Assembly (NCBI RefSeq): GCF_032362555.1
Contig: NC_083533.1
Coordinates: forward strand, 2,671,001-2,735,000
Direction of reading: 5' to 3'
Source of the DNA: Amyelois transitella
Taxonomy: Eukaryota; Arthropoda; Insecta; Lepidoptera; Pyralidae
Length of the DNA stretch: 64,000 nt
In this document: positions 46,501-55,226 of the stretch, piece after piece
How positions within the stretch are numbered: position 1 is the first letter of the stretch
Layout: every line of letters starts with the position of its first letter
The notes under the pieces: model-generated
Databases searched by the model: none
What the model saw: only the letters and a program-made list of their open reading frames with translations
Told to the model about the DNA's origin: nothing
Program-made: the position numbers and the translations under genes

Positions 46501-46763
46501 TTGAGACGGTATCAAACTTTGGACCTGCGACAGTGAAAGCGTATCAATCAAGCTCAATAAAATACGAAAACAAGAACAGATACAAAAACATTGTTCAAAT
46601 ACCAATGATAAAATAAATATTGATAAAAGCACTGCATGTTTTACCTAATCTGTTTAAATATACGTGACGTAATATACTTACCTAAAATAATTTTACGGCG
46701 TGAAGCGTGCGGTTCTTCGGTGTATACCCATTCGAAGTCGGTTCTAGACACTTTTGCACCCAT
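31585..46763 (-). CDS. ifc: Sphingolipid delta(4)-desaturase DES1 (DEGS1 / infertile crescent)
   Basis: Converts dihydroceramide to ceramide by introducing the 4,5-trans double bond; a multi-pass ER membrane di-iron desaturase. Eight exons, 46682-46763, 39076-39252, 36057-36196, 35019-35133, 34198-34296, 33528-33593, 32758-32903 and 31585-31725, join with correct phase to 321 residues, close to the 323 of human DEGS1. The three histidine boxes that bind the iron pair are intact: HEIAH at 89-93, HLEHH at 128-132 and HNEHH at 259-263. The N-terminus [20 protein letters not shown] matches the family, including Gly2, a possible myristoylation site. [27 protein letters not shown] and [17 protein letters not shown] are further family segments. 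Intron 1 is 7.4 kb and, like the others, is full of SINEs. Partial copies of exons 4 and 8 lie nearby. Confidence 0.95.
31757..31962 (+). repeat. SINE-A, head missing
   Basis: From ACATTGATGTCGTAAAAGGC to ATTATATATGTGTATG, in DEGS intron 7. Confidence 0.65.
32207..32446 (+). mobile_element. RTE-tail fragment
   Basis: GTGTGGAGGGAAACGTCAG to GCGTGATTTTATGTATG, in DEGS intron 7, opposite to the gene. Confidence 0.75.
32456..32724 (-). mobile_element. SINE-A, full length, with target-site duplication
   Basis: 10-bp duplication TATATCGTCA at 32446-32455 and 32725-32734. It ends 34 bp from DEGS exon 7. Confidence 0.8.
32987..33511 (+). mobile_element. Two SINE-A copies in tandem
   Basis: Copy 33004-33228 and copy 33250-33511, both forward; a 17-bp internal SINE-A piece (TCCATCTCTTTCCCATGG) precedes the first. 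Confidence 0.7.
33625..33747 (-). mobile_element. RTE-tail fragment
   Basis: (ACAT)n then AAAATCACGCCTCTTTCCCG to CATAACTCTCTTCAT; sited 32 bp past DEGS exon 6 acceptor. Confidence 0.75.
33928..34186 (+). mobile_element. Repeat D copy
   Basis: AGCTGTGCCCGCGACTTTG to TTTATAATATCAAGTATAG; its end abuts DEGS exon 5 by about 10 bp. Confidence 0.65.
34374..34572 (+). repeat. SINE-A, tail missing
   Basis: GCACTGTGTGGTTCACGGC to TTACAGACTGTTA; joined directly to a repeat D. Confidence 0.65.
34580..34856 (+). mobile_element. Repeat D, full copy
   Basis: ACTAGCTGTGCCCGCGACTT to ATAATATTAAGTATAGAT. Confidence 0.7.
34866..34972 (+). mobile_element. RTE-tail fragment with target-site duplication
   Basis: 107 bp, 11-bp duplication TATTTGTGCGA at 34855-34865 and 34973-34983. 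The insertion lies at the junction with repeat D. Confidence 0.8.
35199..35309 (-). repeat. Tandem duplication over the 3' splice site of DEGS exon 4
   Basis: The block 35096-35198 recurs at 35199-35309. It carries the first 38 nt of exon 4 (copy at 35199-35236), its acceptor, and a piece of SINE-A. The copy lies upstream in the transcript and has an intact AG. Use of it would add 12 exon-4 codons, then read through to a stop after 21 codons. Confidence 0.65.
35310..35441 (+). repeat. SINE-A remainder
   Basis: Continues from the duplicated block: CTTCTAGCTGCCTGTCTC to ATAGACGTACGTATGTA. Confidence 0.55.
35540..35855 (-). mobile_element. SINE-A tail piece and RTE-tail fragment
   Basis: SINE-A piece 35540-35618; RTE-tail 35619-35855 with (ACAT)n at its left end and TCCCTCCACGCTCTCCTTAT at its 5' truncation. 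Confidence 0.7.
36242..36366 (-). repeat. Repeat D, truncated
   Basis: TATACTAATATTATAAAAGT to TATCGAGGAAGGCTATAG, followed directly by a SINE-A. Confidence 0.6.
36370..36606 (+). mobile_element. SINE-A copy
   Basis: AGTGTGGTTCCCGGCACC to GTGATTATATGTAGTATG. Confidence 0.75.
36906..37057 (+). mobile_element. RTE-tail fragment
   Basis: GAAAGTCAAGAGCACCCGAA to ATTTTATGTATGTATGTA; last ~46 codons. Confidence 0.75.
37160..37355 (-). repeat. SINE-A, diverged
   Basis: AATCACGTCTATATAATTTT to GTAAACCACAAGG. Confidence 0.6.
37671..37895 (-). mobile_element. SINE-F (tRNA-derived), full copy
   Basis: On the minus strand: GCCTCTGTGGAGCAGCGG (box A region), GGTCCCGGGTTCGAATCCC (box B), GAAACGAACTTTTTCTGATT, GTATCGTTGAGTTAGTATC, then ATTTATTTAAC tail. 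tRNA head plus A/T tail is a classical SINE. Confidence 0.75.
37999..38349 (+). mobile_element. SINE-A copy and a second tail
   Basis: 37999-38240 (TGCCGTGTGGTTTCCGG to GTGATTATTATATATG), then only the last ~47 bp of another at 38303-38349. Confidence 0.65.
38889..39060 (+). mobile_element. SINE-F subfamily copy beside DEGS exon 2
   Basis: CTCTGTGGCGCAGCAG, GTCCCGGGTTCGAATCCCGG, then AACTTTTTTTGGATCAG and CATTTGATAGTCCCCAAG. It ends about 16 bp from exon 2 and runs into its donor region. Confidence 0.65.
39308..39532 (+). mobile_element. SINE-A copy
   Basis: TCGGAACCAATAAAAAAAAG to GTGACTATATGTATGTAT, head shortened; 55 bp from DEGS exon 2. Confidence 0.7.
39812..40250. repeat. Repeat D (-) followed by SINE-A pieces
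   Basis: Repeat D reversed 39812-40000; SINE-A plus 40005-40136; SINE-A minus tail 40167-40250 with four ACAT units. Confidence 0.6.
40419..40685 (+). mobile_element. SINE-A with target-site duplication in DEGS intron 1
   Basis: 12-bp duplication TTTATGATTTTT at 40407-40418 and 40686-40697; complete head and tail. Confidence 0.8.
40818..41045 (+). repeat. Repeat C copy
   Basis: CAAAATTTTTATTCATTATT, GTTGACGTCAAATAAACTAC, CTGCCGCTTCCAAGGCG, CAGAAGAAGCGGCGGTAAC. Other copies at 10.5, 62.7 and 63.6 kb; a short piece at about 43905. Confidence 0.65.
41207..41244. repeat. 38-bp near-perfect palindrome with a TGACGTCA centre
   Basis: GTACACCCGC..TCCTGACGTCAGGA..GCGGGTGTAC, with one 2-bp mismatch pair per arm. 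A single arm (GGTACACCCGCCATTCTGAC) recurs at about 41357-41376. Confidence 0.7.
41785..42007 (+). mobile_element. SINE-A, head missing
   Basis: CACTCCATCTGTTACCCATG to GTGATTATATGTATGTAT. Confidence 0.65.
42324..42488 (-). repeat. SINE-F body without tRNA head
   Basis: AAATAAATATATACGGTACA, GAATTAAGTTCGAGACTTGT and ATCCAAGACCAAGGCTAAT; stops at TTTTCTCATT. Confidence 0.6.
42490..43720. other. DEGS intron 1, unique AT-rich part
   Basis: Only a short repeat D piece (GGCCGCGACTTCGTCCGGC at 42663) is seen. No gene recognised. Confidence 0.4.
43726..44105. repeat. SINE-A fragments with a repeat C piece
   Basis: Minus 43726-43872, repeat C-like 43905-43950, and plus 44000-44105. Confidence 0.55.
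44622..45380. repeat. SINE-A tail, repeat H piece and SINE-A (-)
   Basis: Plus tail 44622-44703; repeat H-like text at 45030-45150 (GAACTACTGGACGGATTTAA); minus copy 45166-45380 ending CAAACCACACAGCAC. Confidence 0.55.
45786..46305. mobile_element. Two SINE-A copies head to head
   Basis: Minus 45786-45999 (ATGGTCACGTCTATAG to TTGGTGCCGGGAACCAC) and plus 46051-46305 (TGTGCTGTGTGGTTTCTGG to ATGTAATGTATGTA). Confidence 0.65.
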
Positions 46764-48733
46764 ATTTCACAGATGTGATGTCCGATTTAGACGAACATAA
46801 TCAACACAACAGTATCAAAGAAATGTTATAAACATAAGCGAAAATAACGAGAAATCAAGATTCGGCGCTTAAAATTAAATTATCACTACTCAATCAAGTC
46901 GCCCACTTTTACTGAATGACAGTTATCTACTAAAATCAAAACTAAAATCTAAATTCATTTCTCTGGTCTGGAAGTTTTTTGACATTGACAATGACATAGA
47001 CAAGATAGACATAGCCGCGGTTGTAGCAATGTAAATAATGAGCCATAGTCGTGCCCTTATGAATGAGATATAATGGGTCGGTTACATGAGGCCATTTTTC
47101 GAGCCATTCCATTAAGACAATCCAATATGCCAATCCAACAGCCTTCTTAGCATGAGACGTGCCTGTGCATTGAGGTGTGGGGTCATGGCTTGCCACTCAG
47201 ATTCTTTGTCCAAGGTTTGTCATGGTCTAGTTTCGCCAAGAACCCAAGATATAAGAGGGAAGCTATAATTTATATATGTAATCATATTTTGTCGCAACCT
47301 ATATTAATATCTTTCCGCACAAATATCGAGTGAACACACACGCAGCTATAATTTATCTCTCCGTGACGTCACCAAGCTATAATTTTGAACTAAATAACTT
47401 ATGCCAATTAAATTTCTTTGTTTGTTACCTCTTCACAGTTACACCACTGAACCGATGTCTACAAAATTTTGTATAAATATAGTAATCGACTACTGAAAAT
47501 AATGTTTTTGATGAATTCTGATCACATACCGGCTAATCCTTTTAATCGACACTTAGCGAGTAATTGCAAGAAAGAAGTAATTCATTCGTTTCGTTTAGAT
47601 GTGAATTACTACTATGCTGTAAGACCTTTGCATTGTGAATATACGACAATTTTGTTCATAGTGTAATATAATCTACTTCTAAAGCCCTTTTATTTGATAA
47701 TAATACATTCTATTAATAAAGAGAAAAAAATTGTATTTTTGTATGTTTGTAACGAATAAACTCAAAATCTACTGGGCAGATTTTCACGAAATGTGGCACA
47801 GATTTTGAATAGACCTTCGGGAGTGACATCTTTCTACTTTTACTTTTACTCAACTATCGGTAGTGGACTATAGATCGGCAACGCTAAAAGTAGTACTTTG
47901 TCAAAGTCACACGCAATGTTTCTGTACACGTCCAGCTGCAATGTTTTGAAAATTATTTTCACGATTTAAAGCCCACCTTTATGATATATATTACAACAAC
48001 GAGTGTGACGTCTTTGAAAAAAAAAATGTCTATGATTTATTTCAATGTTGGTAAAACATTAATATTCCCCAAAATTTTGTAAATATGCGCGGCACCCGCG
48101 GCTCTGCCCGCATGAAAATACCCCATGTAATCCTAGACATTAGGTCTTAAATTTTCATTATATATGTACTAAGGCAATTATTTTACGTTATTAGCATCAC
48201 TTATCCGTGAGCGTGCAACGTAAAGTTAGTCATCCATGACTGAAACATGCTTTGACTTTAATAGCTTTCGTCCTATGCCATAGGAATTACCAAAAAAATA
48301 GTTCATGTTTTTTGCAAGATGTTAAATACTACAATTATAATTATAGCTGCATGTGTAGTCAGAAGACATTTGTAAATAAATATTATTATATCTTGTAAAT
48401 ATAAGATGTTACAGCTATATATAATATAGCTAGGTGTGGAGTGTGGGTGACATACCATAAGATTCCTATTACACTATCCGTTATTCAGCAAGTGATATTA
48501 AAACTGTCTGAGAATCTAACTAGACTACTCACTATTACAATAGTATGAAAAACCTCCTAGTAGGAGCTGATGACCTCGATTTTATCTTTAATTTATTCAA
48601 TTTAAGTTTTAAGACTAAGACAGTCTTATTATTGAATAGTCTAATAACGGCTTAAGTTAGACGAATTGGGTATCGTCAATTCTGAACTGGCAACATTAAT
48701 ACCATACACTTCAACGACTGTCAGATTACGAGT
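46764..48733. other. Intergenic, DEGS to RpS3A (divergent)
   Basis: Head-to-head spacing of about 2 kb should hold both promoters. Repeat H pieces at about 47395-47480 (CCTCTTCACAGTTACACCAC) and 47745-47830. No exon or strong promoter motif recognised. Confidence 0.45.
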
Positions 48734-48740
48734 CTTTCCA
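48734..48740 (+). promoter_or_regulatory. Candidate 5' TOP start of RpS3A mRNA
   Basis: A C followed by pyrimidines (CTTTCC, 48734-48739) lies 18-23 nt before the ATG. Ribosomal-protein mRNAs typically start at such a C with a pyrimidine tract and have short 5' UTRs, which gives them growth-dependent translation control. No TATA box is evident. Confidence 0.4.
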
Positions 48741-48756
48741 AAGTTTGTGTTTGATC

Positions 48757-51700
48757 ATGGCGGTGGGTAAAAATAAAGGCCTATCGAAAGGCGGCAAGAA
48801 GGGTGTTAAGAAGAAGATGTAAGTTTGCAATATGGTCATAATATATTGGGTAAATCATTATACTTTCGATTTATCATTTATAGAATCCTTGTTTATTTGT
48901 GATCGCCACGATAAATGTAGATAAGACTGAGCGATCTCGTGTCTTAGATCTTTTTTAATGTTTGTATATTTGTGGATATTATACAAGTTCTGTGACAGGC
49001 AAACCCTTATTTGGAATCAGTGGTTAAAAGTATTGTGCTAGGAATTGCATTGCTACAAAATTCTTCGAGATATGAGACGAACAAATTAAGGTTAACTTCA
49101 AGTAATTTTTCAGTGTTGATCCCTTCACAAGAAAAGACTGGTATGATGTCAAGGCACCGTCCATGTTCACCAAGAGACAGGTGGGAACCACCCTCGTCAA
49201 CCGTACCCAGGTGAGTTTGTTTATATGTTTGGTTAAAAAAATAACCTAAAACTTAGTGTATTTTATAACCTACCATAGTAAACAATTAAAGAATTGTTTC
49301 TTTTTGCAATTAGCAAATTATATTTCCTTACTCTAAAGAAAGTCCAAATATCAACCACTACTGTTATCCATCGTGATTCAATATCTCAGTTCGCTATCAT
49401 TTTCACACGAACATTACTTTCTCTTTTATTTTTGAAAGATACATTAAGTTTTGGAAAAATATTACAAATTTTTGGGCTTTTGATTTACCCAATAGGGCCG
49501 TAAACACGTGAAAACGAAATTTTGTCTAGAATTTAGTTTACAGTAACTTGTATTAAAACTTTTGAGTGTATAAGAGTAAATAAAAAAAACTAAATGATGA
49601 CACACCTAGCTCGCAATGAAACAGATCTGATGAAAACTTCTGTTCCCTTTTGATTTATCACTGACAATATACATGCAAACACTTTGTTTTTTCACATAGT
49701 AACTGTGAGTCTAAAAAGGTAATTTATCTTAGGGTACGAAAATCGCTTCGGAGGGGCTGAAAGGCAGAGTGTTTGAAGTATCGCTGGCTGATCTTCAAGC
49801 TGACACTGATGCTGAAAGGTATGCTTCTTTTTCCATCTAGCTTTAACCCTGGTTACATCCTCACTTCTATGGAGAAGTGTCTGGGTCACACCTATGATGA
49901 TGAAAAAAGGTTTTTAGATGAATTCACTCTCATCTGACTTCTGCAACCTTTGTGCAAGGAAAAATGTGTTATGGGCAGGCTACTTAAACTGCATAAATTT
50001 ATGTTATGAAAGTTGTATTTTGTATGTTTGACCTTTACCTAAAACAACTATTTAATTTCAACATAACTTTCCCAAAACTATCTCTATTTAGCTTTTTATT
50101 ATGACTTGAAATGGGAGGAAGATAGTTTTCTGTACGATAAAAACTGTGTGGCGCGTGCCATTCTATGGGGGCAGGCATATAGCAATATTACACATAATTA
50201 AAAAAAAAATACCCTGCAGTCCAGCTATATGATGCACCATTTTGGTCTCCATATCGTTACAAACTGCAGATATTACTGCTGCCACATAATATTGTGCCTG
50301 CATACACTTGTGTAGGCCTTTTATGTCGTTGCTACAGTTTTGTGAGCACCATGTGCTTTTTGCCAGGGAAAAATGTGACTCCTCCATTTCTTGGATATGT
50401 CCATTAGCCCTAACAGTTAATAATAAATAAATAATTGTTTATTTATTTTTAGCTTTTAACAACTAGTGTTAGAACAATTTGATAACAGTCTTGTTCCATA
50501 GAAACTAAATCTTTTGGAGTAGATATAAATTGATGCTTTTGGTCACAATATGTTGACCACACTTTTACTGAAGTAATAATCACAAAAAAATAGTTTCATC
50601 CTACACAAACACCTACATTGTTGAACTATTAATTGTAGGTCTTTCCGCAAGTTCCGGCTTATCGCTGAGGACGTGCAGGGCCGCAATGTCCTGTGCAATT
50701 TCCATGGCATGGACCTCACCACTGACAAGCTCAGGTAATGTAACTTATTCTCTTGTCAATTTCCTAGTATCTATCCTAGTTTTGTTCCTGTTTCAAATGT
50801 TGGAAAGGGGTTGCTGGGAAGGGTATAAATATCTATCTATCTATAAATAAACACACATAACAATAATAAACATATATTTATAAATAAACACAGGTAACTT
50901 AACTATTTTATCTCAGACATTTCAAAGAATGATCCATCCATCATTATAATGATCCATGGTCACATTGTTACATGATTTGGAACATTATTATAATTATAAA
51001 TAGTATAATATACATGAAAGTTTGAAATCAGTTATAGGTCTATATCTATTAATGCTACCATTGAAAAGCTCCGATCAGGTCACTAGTATTAGTATAGATA
51101 AGCCGTTTCTAATGCCAGGTCTGCAGTCCAGCTATATGTTGAGCCCACATGGTCTTCATATCGTTTCAAACTGCACATATTGACGCTGTCACATGATGTA
51201 GTGCCTCTGTGTGTGTACATATACGCCTTTCATGTCATTGCTACATTCATTATCTGAGCTTTCTGCTCGCTATATTAGCTAGTTATGCTGTTTTTTATGA
51301 GCTATGATTACATTAAGACTGCATCTTATTAGTCAAAAGTGATAAAGTAAATGTCACACATCACTGTGAACCTTTTTCGTTCTTAAAACCTGTCTGCTGT
51401 TGAATGGAGCAGATTTACTTACTGTAGGAATTTGTTTGTGGCCTACTAAAAAGACCTGCTTGTACAGATTTTGTGCTACATTACAATTATAATATTAAAA
51501 ATTATTGCCTGTAGGTTTCATTCAAAACATAACTTTAATTTGATATAATCAGATTCAGAATAGCCGAAGAATAATAATTCGCAGTTACTGTTTAGTGGGT
51601 TATTCACTAATTATCGTTACTTGCCAACAGATGGATGGTAAAGAAATGGCAGACCCTAGTCGAGGCCAACATTGATGTTAAGACCACGGACGGGTACCTC

Positions 51701-53020
51701 CTTCGCGTGTTCTGCATCGGATTCACCAATAAGGACACGTTGAGCCAAAGGAAGACCTGCTATGCCCAGCACACTCAGGTAAATTGATTTATCTCTGCGT
51801 GTTCCCGCTCGCACCCTCAACAGAAGTGTTTCGGGGCCCGGGGTCCACTTTCCGACTTTTCCGGTTTTCGGCGTCCTCGGAGTTCAGTCCGTTAGGCTCA
51901 CATCATACATACATAAAATCACGCCTCTTTCCCGGAGGGGTAGGCAGGGACTACCTCTTTCCACTTGCCACGATCTCTGCATACTTCCTTCGCTTCATCC
52001 ACATTCTCTTTGCTCACATCATCTTTTGCAATATCATCTTTTCTTCGAAACTTAAATGATTGGGAAATAAACTACATTTATATTAGTAAGTTGTGATACA
52101 ATTATGCCAGGCATAGTGATGTCATTATTTTTAAACTGTAACAGTAATAGAAATGTTTATGGTCAAATTAGTATTCAATTTTTTACGAAATACGACGCGA
52201 CAAGGTCTTTAAAAAAAAGCTAGGAAAAGCATGTTGTTTTTTAAGTATTTTTAATTATTTATTAATTTAAATATTTTATTCAACCCACAGGTGCGAGCCA
52301 TCAGGAAGAAGATGTGCGAGATCATCACCCGTGACGTGACCAACTCTGAGCTGCGCGAGGTGGTCAACAAGCTGATCCCGGACTCCATCGCTAAAGACAT
52401 TGAGAAGGCCTGCCACGGCATCTACCCTCTCAGGGATGTTTGCATCAGAAAGGTGAGTTTGGTTAAATGAGTTTGATAATTTTCCTGCTGTACCGATTTG
52501 TATGTAAACCCCGTCTTGGGCAAGACTGACTTTGTTTTGGTATTTTTTTGCCACCTACTTGTAACAGCATATTTAGTCATATTCTGGAAATTCCCTTGTT
52601 AAGAAGTGCCCCTTTAATACATATGCACATTCTGCAATATGTAATTTTTTTCATTTGTCAGTCCATTTAAACTTGCTTATAACCTCCAAATAAAGAATTG
52701 TAGGTATATACTTTGTATCCCACTCCTATTTTTTTAAATGATGACACACCTAGCTCGCAATGACACATACATGATGAAAACTCATGTTCCCTTTTGATTT
52801 ACCGCTGATGGTCCCCACACTTGACTTGACAACCTCTTTTCTAGATCATGTGCTGACAGTTTATGCCTATTTCCAGGTGAAAGTGCTGAAGAGGCCGAGG
52901 TTTGAGATCTCTAAACTGATGGAGTTGCACGGGGAGGGAGGCGGCGGTAAACGCGGGGAAGTCGGGGACAAGTCGGAGCGTCCCGAGGGGTATGAACCGC
53001 CCGTGCAAGAGAGCGTATAA
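48757..53020 (+). CDS. RpS3A: 40S ribosomal protein S3A (eS1)
   Basis: Small-subunit ribosomal protein of the platform region. Seven exons, 48757-48818, 49114-49210, 49733-49818, 50639-50734, 51631-51778, 52291-52452 and 52877-53020, splice in frame to 264 residues, the normal family length. The protein begins [20 protein letters not shown] and continues [18 protein letters not shown], then [29 protein letters not shown] and [20 protein letters not shown], all recognisable S3A segments; it ends [11 protein letters not shown]. The Lys-rich start and acidic end are typical. AATAAA follows the stop by 4 nt. Introns 2, 3, 4 and 6 each hold a snoRNA-like gene, intron 3 also a repeat E copy, and intron 5 an RTE-tail insertion. 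Confidence 0.97.
49594..49664 (+). ncRNA. C/D-box snoRNA candidate in RpS3A intron 2
   Basis: Box C ATGATGA (49594-49600), an internal C' TGATGAA (49628-49634) and box D CTGA (49661-49664) are spaced as in a ~70-nt C/D snoRNA, which guides 2'-O-methylation of rRNA. It has a close paralogue in intron 6: the box C region through CTAGCTCGCAATGA and the stretch TGTTCCCTTTTGATTTA before box D are the same in both, while sequence between and around has diverged. Vertebrate RPS3A introns host the C/D RNA pair SNORD73A/B, so the same family is possible but untested. The terminal stem is weak. Confidence 0.75.
50067..50178 (+). repeat. Repeat E copy in RpS3A intron 3
   Basis: CCAAAACTATCTCTATTTAG..GGAAGATAGTTTTCTGTACG and GTGGCGCGTGCCATTCTATG, 35 bp before the H/ACA RNA. 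Diverged. Confidence 0.5.
50214..50339 (+). ncRNA. H/ACA-box snoRNA candidate in RpS3A intron 3
   Basis: 126 nt with the two-hairpin H/ACA plan. The 5' hairpin is closed by CTGCAGT pairing with ACTGCAG. A hinge ATATTA fits the H box ANANNA. A second hairpin contains ACATAA/TTATGT and GCCT..AGGC pairings, then ACA at 50334-50336, three bases from the 3' end. Such RNAs guide pseudouridylation of rRNA or snRNA. A diverged paralogue sits in intron 4, with the stems kept by compensating or shared bases. Confidence 0.75.
51121..51248 (+). ncRNA. H/ACA-box snoRNA candidate in RpS3A intron 4
   Basis: Paralogue of the intron 3 RNA, 128 nt. The basal stem TGCAGT/ACTGCA, the internal CCAGCTATATG/CATATCG pairing, the ACATGA/TCATGT stem of hairpin 2, and TTGCTACA with ACA three bases from the end are all kept. 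The ACATGA/TCATGT pair replaces ACATAA/TTATGT, a covariation that supports a real stem. The hinge reads ATATTG, one base off the H-box consensus. Confidence 0.72.
51907..52011 (-). mobile_element. RTE-tail fragment in RpS3A intron 5
   Basis: 105 bp, 11-bp duplication GCTCACATCAT at 51896-51906 and 52012-52022. The only LINE/SINE-type insertion found inside RpS3A. Confidence 0.8.
52738..52808 (+). ncRNA. C/D-box snoRNA candidate in RpS3A intron 6
   Basis: Paralogue of the intron 2 RNA: box C ATGATGA (52738-52744), C' ATGATGA (52771-52777) and box D CTGA (52805-52808). The two conserved blocks shared with intron 2 are the likely rRNA-pairing parts; the three bases just before box D differ. It ends 68 nt before exon 7, a usual position for an intron-encoded C/D RNA. 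Confidence 0.75.
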
Positions 53021-53024
53021 GTTT

Positions 53025-53030
53025 AATAAA
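53025..53030 (+). terminator. Poly(A) signal of RpS3A
   Basis: AATAAA starting 4 nt after the stop codon, giving the very short 3' UTR usual for ribosomal-protein genes. Confidence 0.7.
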
Positions 53031-53434
53031 ATGTAAAAGGAATTTCTGTGTTTTATTTTCTTTCATTTGTTTTTTATGTTATATATGTCACCGGAAAGAA
53101 CATAATATGTTTATAAACTTTCTAGGAAATTTAACTTTCGTAAGATTCTAAACGAGAAATGAACAATCTATTTAATTGTACTATTTTACGTTCATATTCC
53201 CGTAAATTTATAATACACGTAAACATATATATATATATAAATATAATATTGATAATTTACCAAACTTGCGCGTGTAAGTAAAAATCAAACGACATACGCG
53301 CTCTGATTGGTTGAAACCGTCAGCTATTCCGTCTCTCTGATATTGATAGCAACCAATTAAGTCTCTACGGAGCATAAATGTTACGGGTGATAATTTTGTA
53401 GTTACTGAGTAAAAATAAAATTCAAACAATCTTT

Positions 53435-55100
53435 TATTCTTTACAGAACACGTAGAGAGCTTACAATTGATCTTTCTTACAAAAATTCAACCTTAAAATC
53501 TATATTTACAAATAAAATTAAGCATCTGATATTCAAAAATATGTTTACAAACTTTCAATTGGCTTTTGTAAAAAATAGAAGTATTTCAAACAACACGAAT
53601 TTTAAAATATTTACATAATTTTGTATTTTTGCACAAATAACTTCACGCAGAACACAACTGAAACTAGGTATAAAAATAATAAGGCAGTTGTCGCTTACTT
53701 ATTGACTGTTCCAGTGAAAGTGTTTTTGTTCAAGAAAGTACTTATAATATACAATACATACTAAAAAAAATATGCATACCTTCTACTTAATTGAATAATC
53801 CATACCAAATTTTGCAAGCCAACATACATACATATAGTCACGTCTATATCCCTTACGGGGTAGGCAGAGCCAATAGTCCCGAAAAGACTGAATGGCCACG
53901 TTCAGCTGCTCGGCTTAATGATGGAAAAATTACATAAATTCTCTCAATATACATGCTTTTAATTAAAAATATTGCCTACATAATGAAATGAACAAAATCT
54001 TTAAGGCGAAGTATGCGGTATTACTCTAAGTACATACTTACGATTATATATTTTTAAATTACCAATAGGATAAAAATCACTGGCAAGACCAAAAGTTCTA
54101 GCTTTTCTTTCTTTTTTTATGTTATACTTAGTTTATTAGCCTTATGATAATCTCAGGTATTAAATTACCTCTTGGTACGGGGGATCTCCGTGTACCAAGA
54201 GTTCATGTGTGAAAAACCAGGGTTGCCAACATTTGTCTTCGTTATTTGTCCATATTCATACAAAAAAAGCGATTAAGCGTTTTAGCTGTAAATCCTCACA
54301 GGCAATGACAAACTTTCAAATTACTTACACAATTATTTATTTTATTATTAAAAAAAATTAAATTATTAGATCTCGTCACTACATTAAGGGAATGTTTTGT
54401 TAAATAGTATTTTAAGCACCTATAAGATTCATTTACCACTAAGATTAAGATCTAGAATGTCTGTCCGAGGGAATTTCAAATCTGATAAAGGGAAATCCTA
54501 ATAATCTTACTAAATGTACTGTTTAATTCTATAACTTGTTCTTGAGCTTTTTAATGACATTGTACAGAGTCTTTTAGGCCTGAATTTGTCACAGACAGAC
54601 AGTTTCATTTTTTATTAAAGGTGTACCTAATAGGGATTATGTCTACACTTCTTTTTCACTTCACTCACATGAAATAGCTTTCAAAACCGCTTGCATACTT
54701 ACACGGAGTCTCATTTCAGTTTTTAAAGAGCAACAAATAAATAATTATGACATTAAATAAAATATGTAGATACTCTTACTAACTAAAGCGGATCAATTTT
54801 TCAATCAGTAGGCAGAATCGCCAAGCCTTATATTTTTTTCATATTGAATCATTTAAAATAACTTTTTTTTTAACATAACAATATAACATATAATATTGAC
54901 AAACCAACTCTTTTAACCGACAAATTTTAAAGGAAATCGTACTTTACTCGAAATGTATGTTACCTTTACTAAGTACTAGGTACTCTCTTTGACTTCAAGT
55001 ATAGGTACCTACGAGTGCCTACTTGGTGTAAAAAACGTCAAGGTATTCATTTGCTTAGTATTTATCGCCACGCTGATTTCAAACTTAGAACAGTTTTCTT
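53435..55100. other. Between RpS3A and the CD36 gene (tail to tail)
   Basis: AT-rich; possibly the long 3' UTR of the CD36-family gene. One SINE-A tail piece, reversed, at 53824-53926. Nothing else recognised. Confidence 0.45.
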
Positions 55101-55104
55101 TTCA

Positions 55105-55110
55105 TTTATT
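55105..55110 (-). terminator. Candidate poly(A) signal of the CD36-family gene
   Basis: AATAAA on the minus strand about 117 nt after the stop. Another is at about 53434-53439, which would give a 1.8-kb 3' UTR covering the otherwise empty 53.4-55.2 kb stretch. Confidence 0.35.
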
Positions 55111-55226
55111 TTTTAAAAATATGTATCTATTTTGGCGGGAACAAAAAAAGGCAGAGACTCCCGAGAAGTCAAGCGAATCAGTTGTCACTTTAAAATCACT
55201 CCAACATCTAACAAATTAGACTTAAA

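Noticed and set aside
47469-47666. Possible small gene between DEGS and RpS3A
   Set aside because: A 65-codon frame beginning inside repeat H, without family features or splice sites.
48899-49058. A third H/ACA RNA in RpS3A intron 1
   Set aside because: There is a GATCGC/GCGATC hairpin and a TTGCTACA, but no H box in the hinge and no convincing second hairpin; too weak to list.
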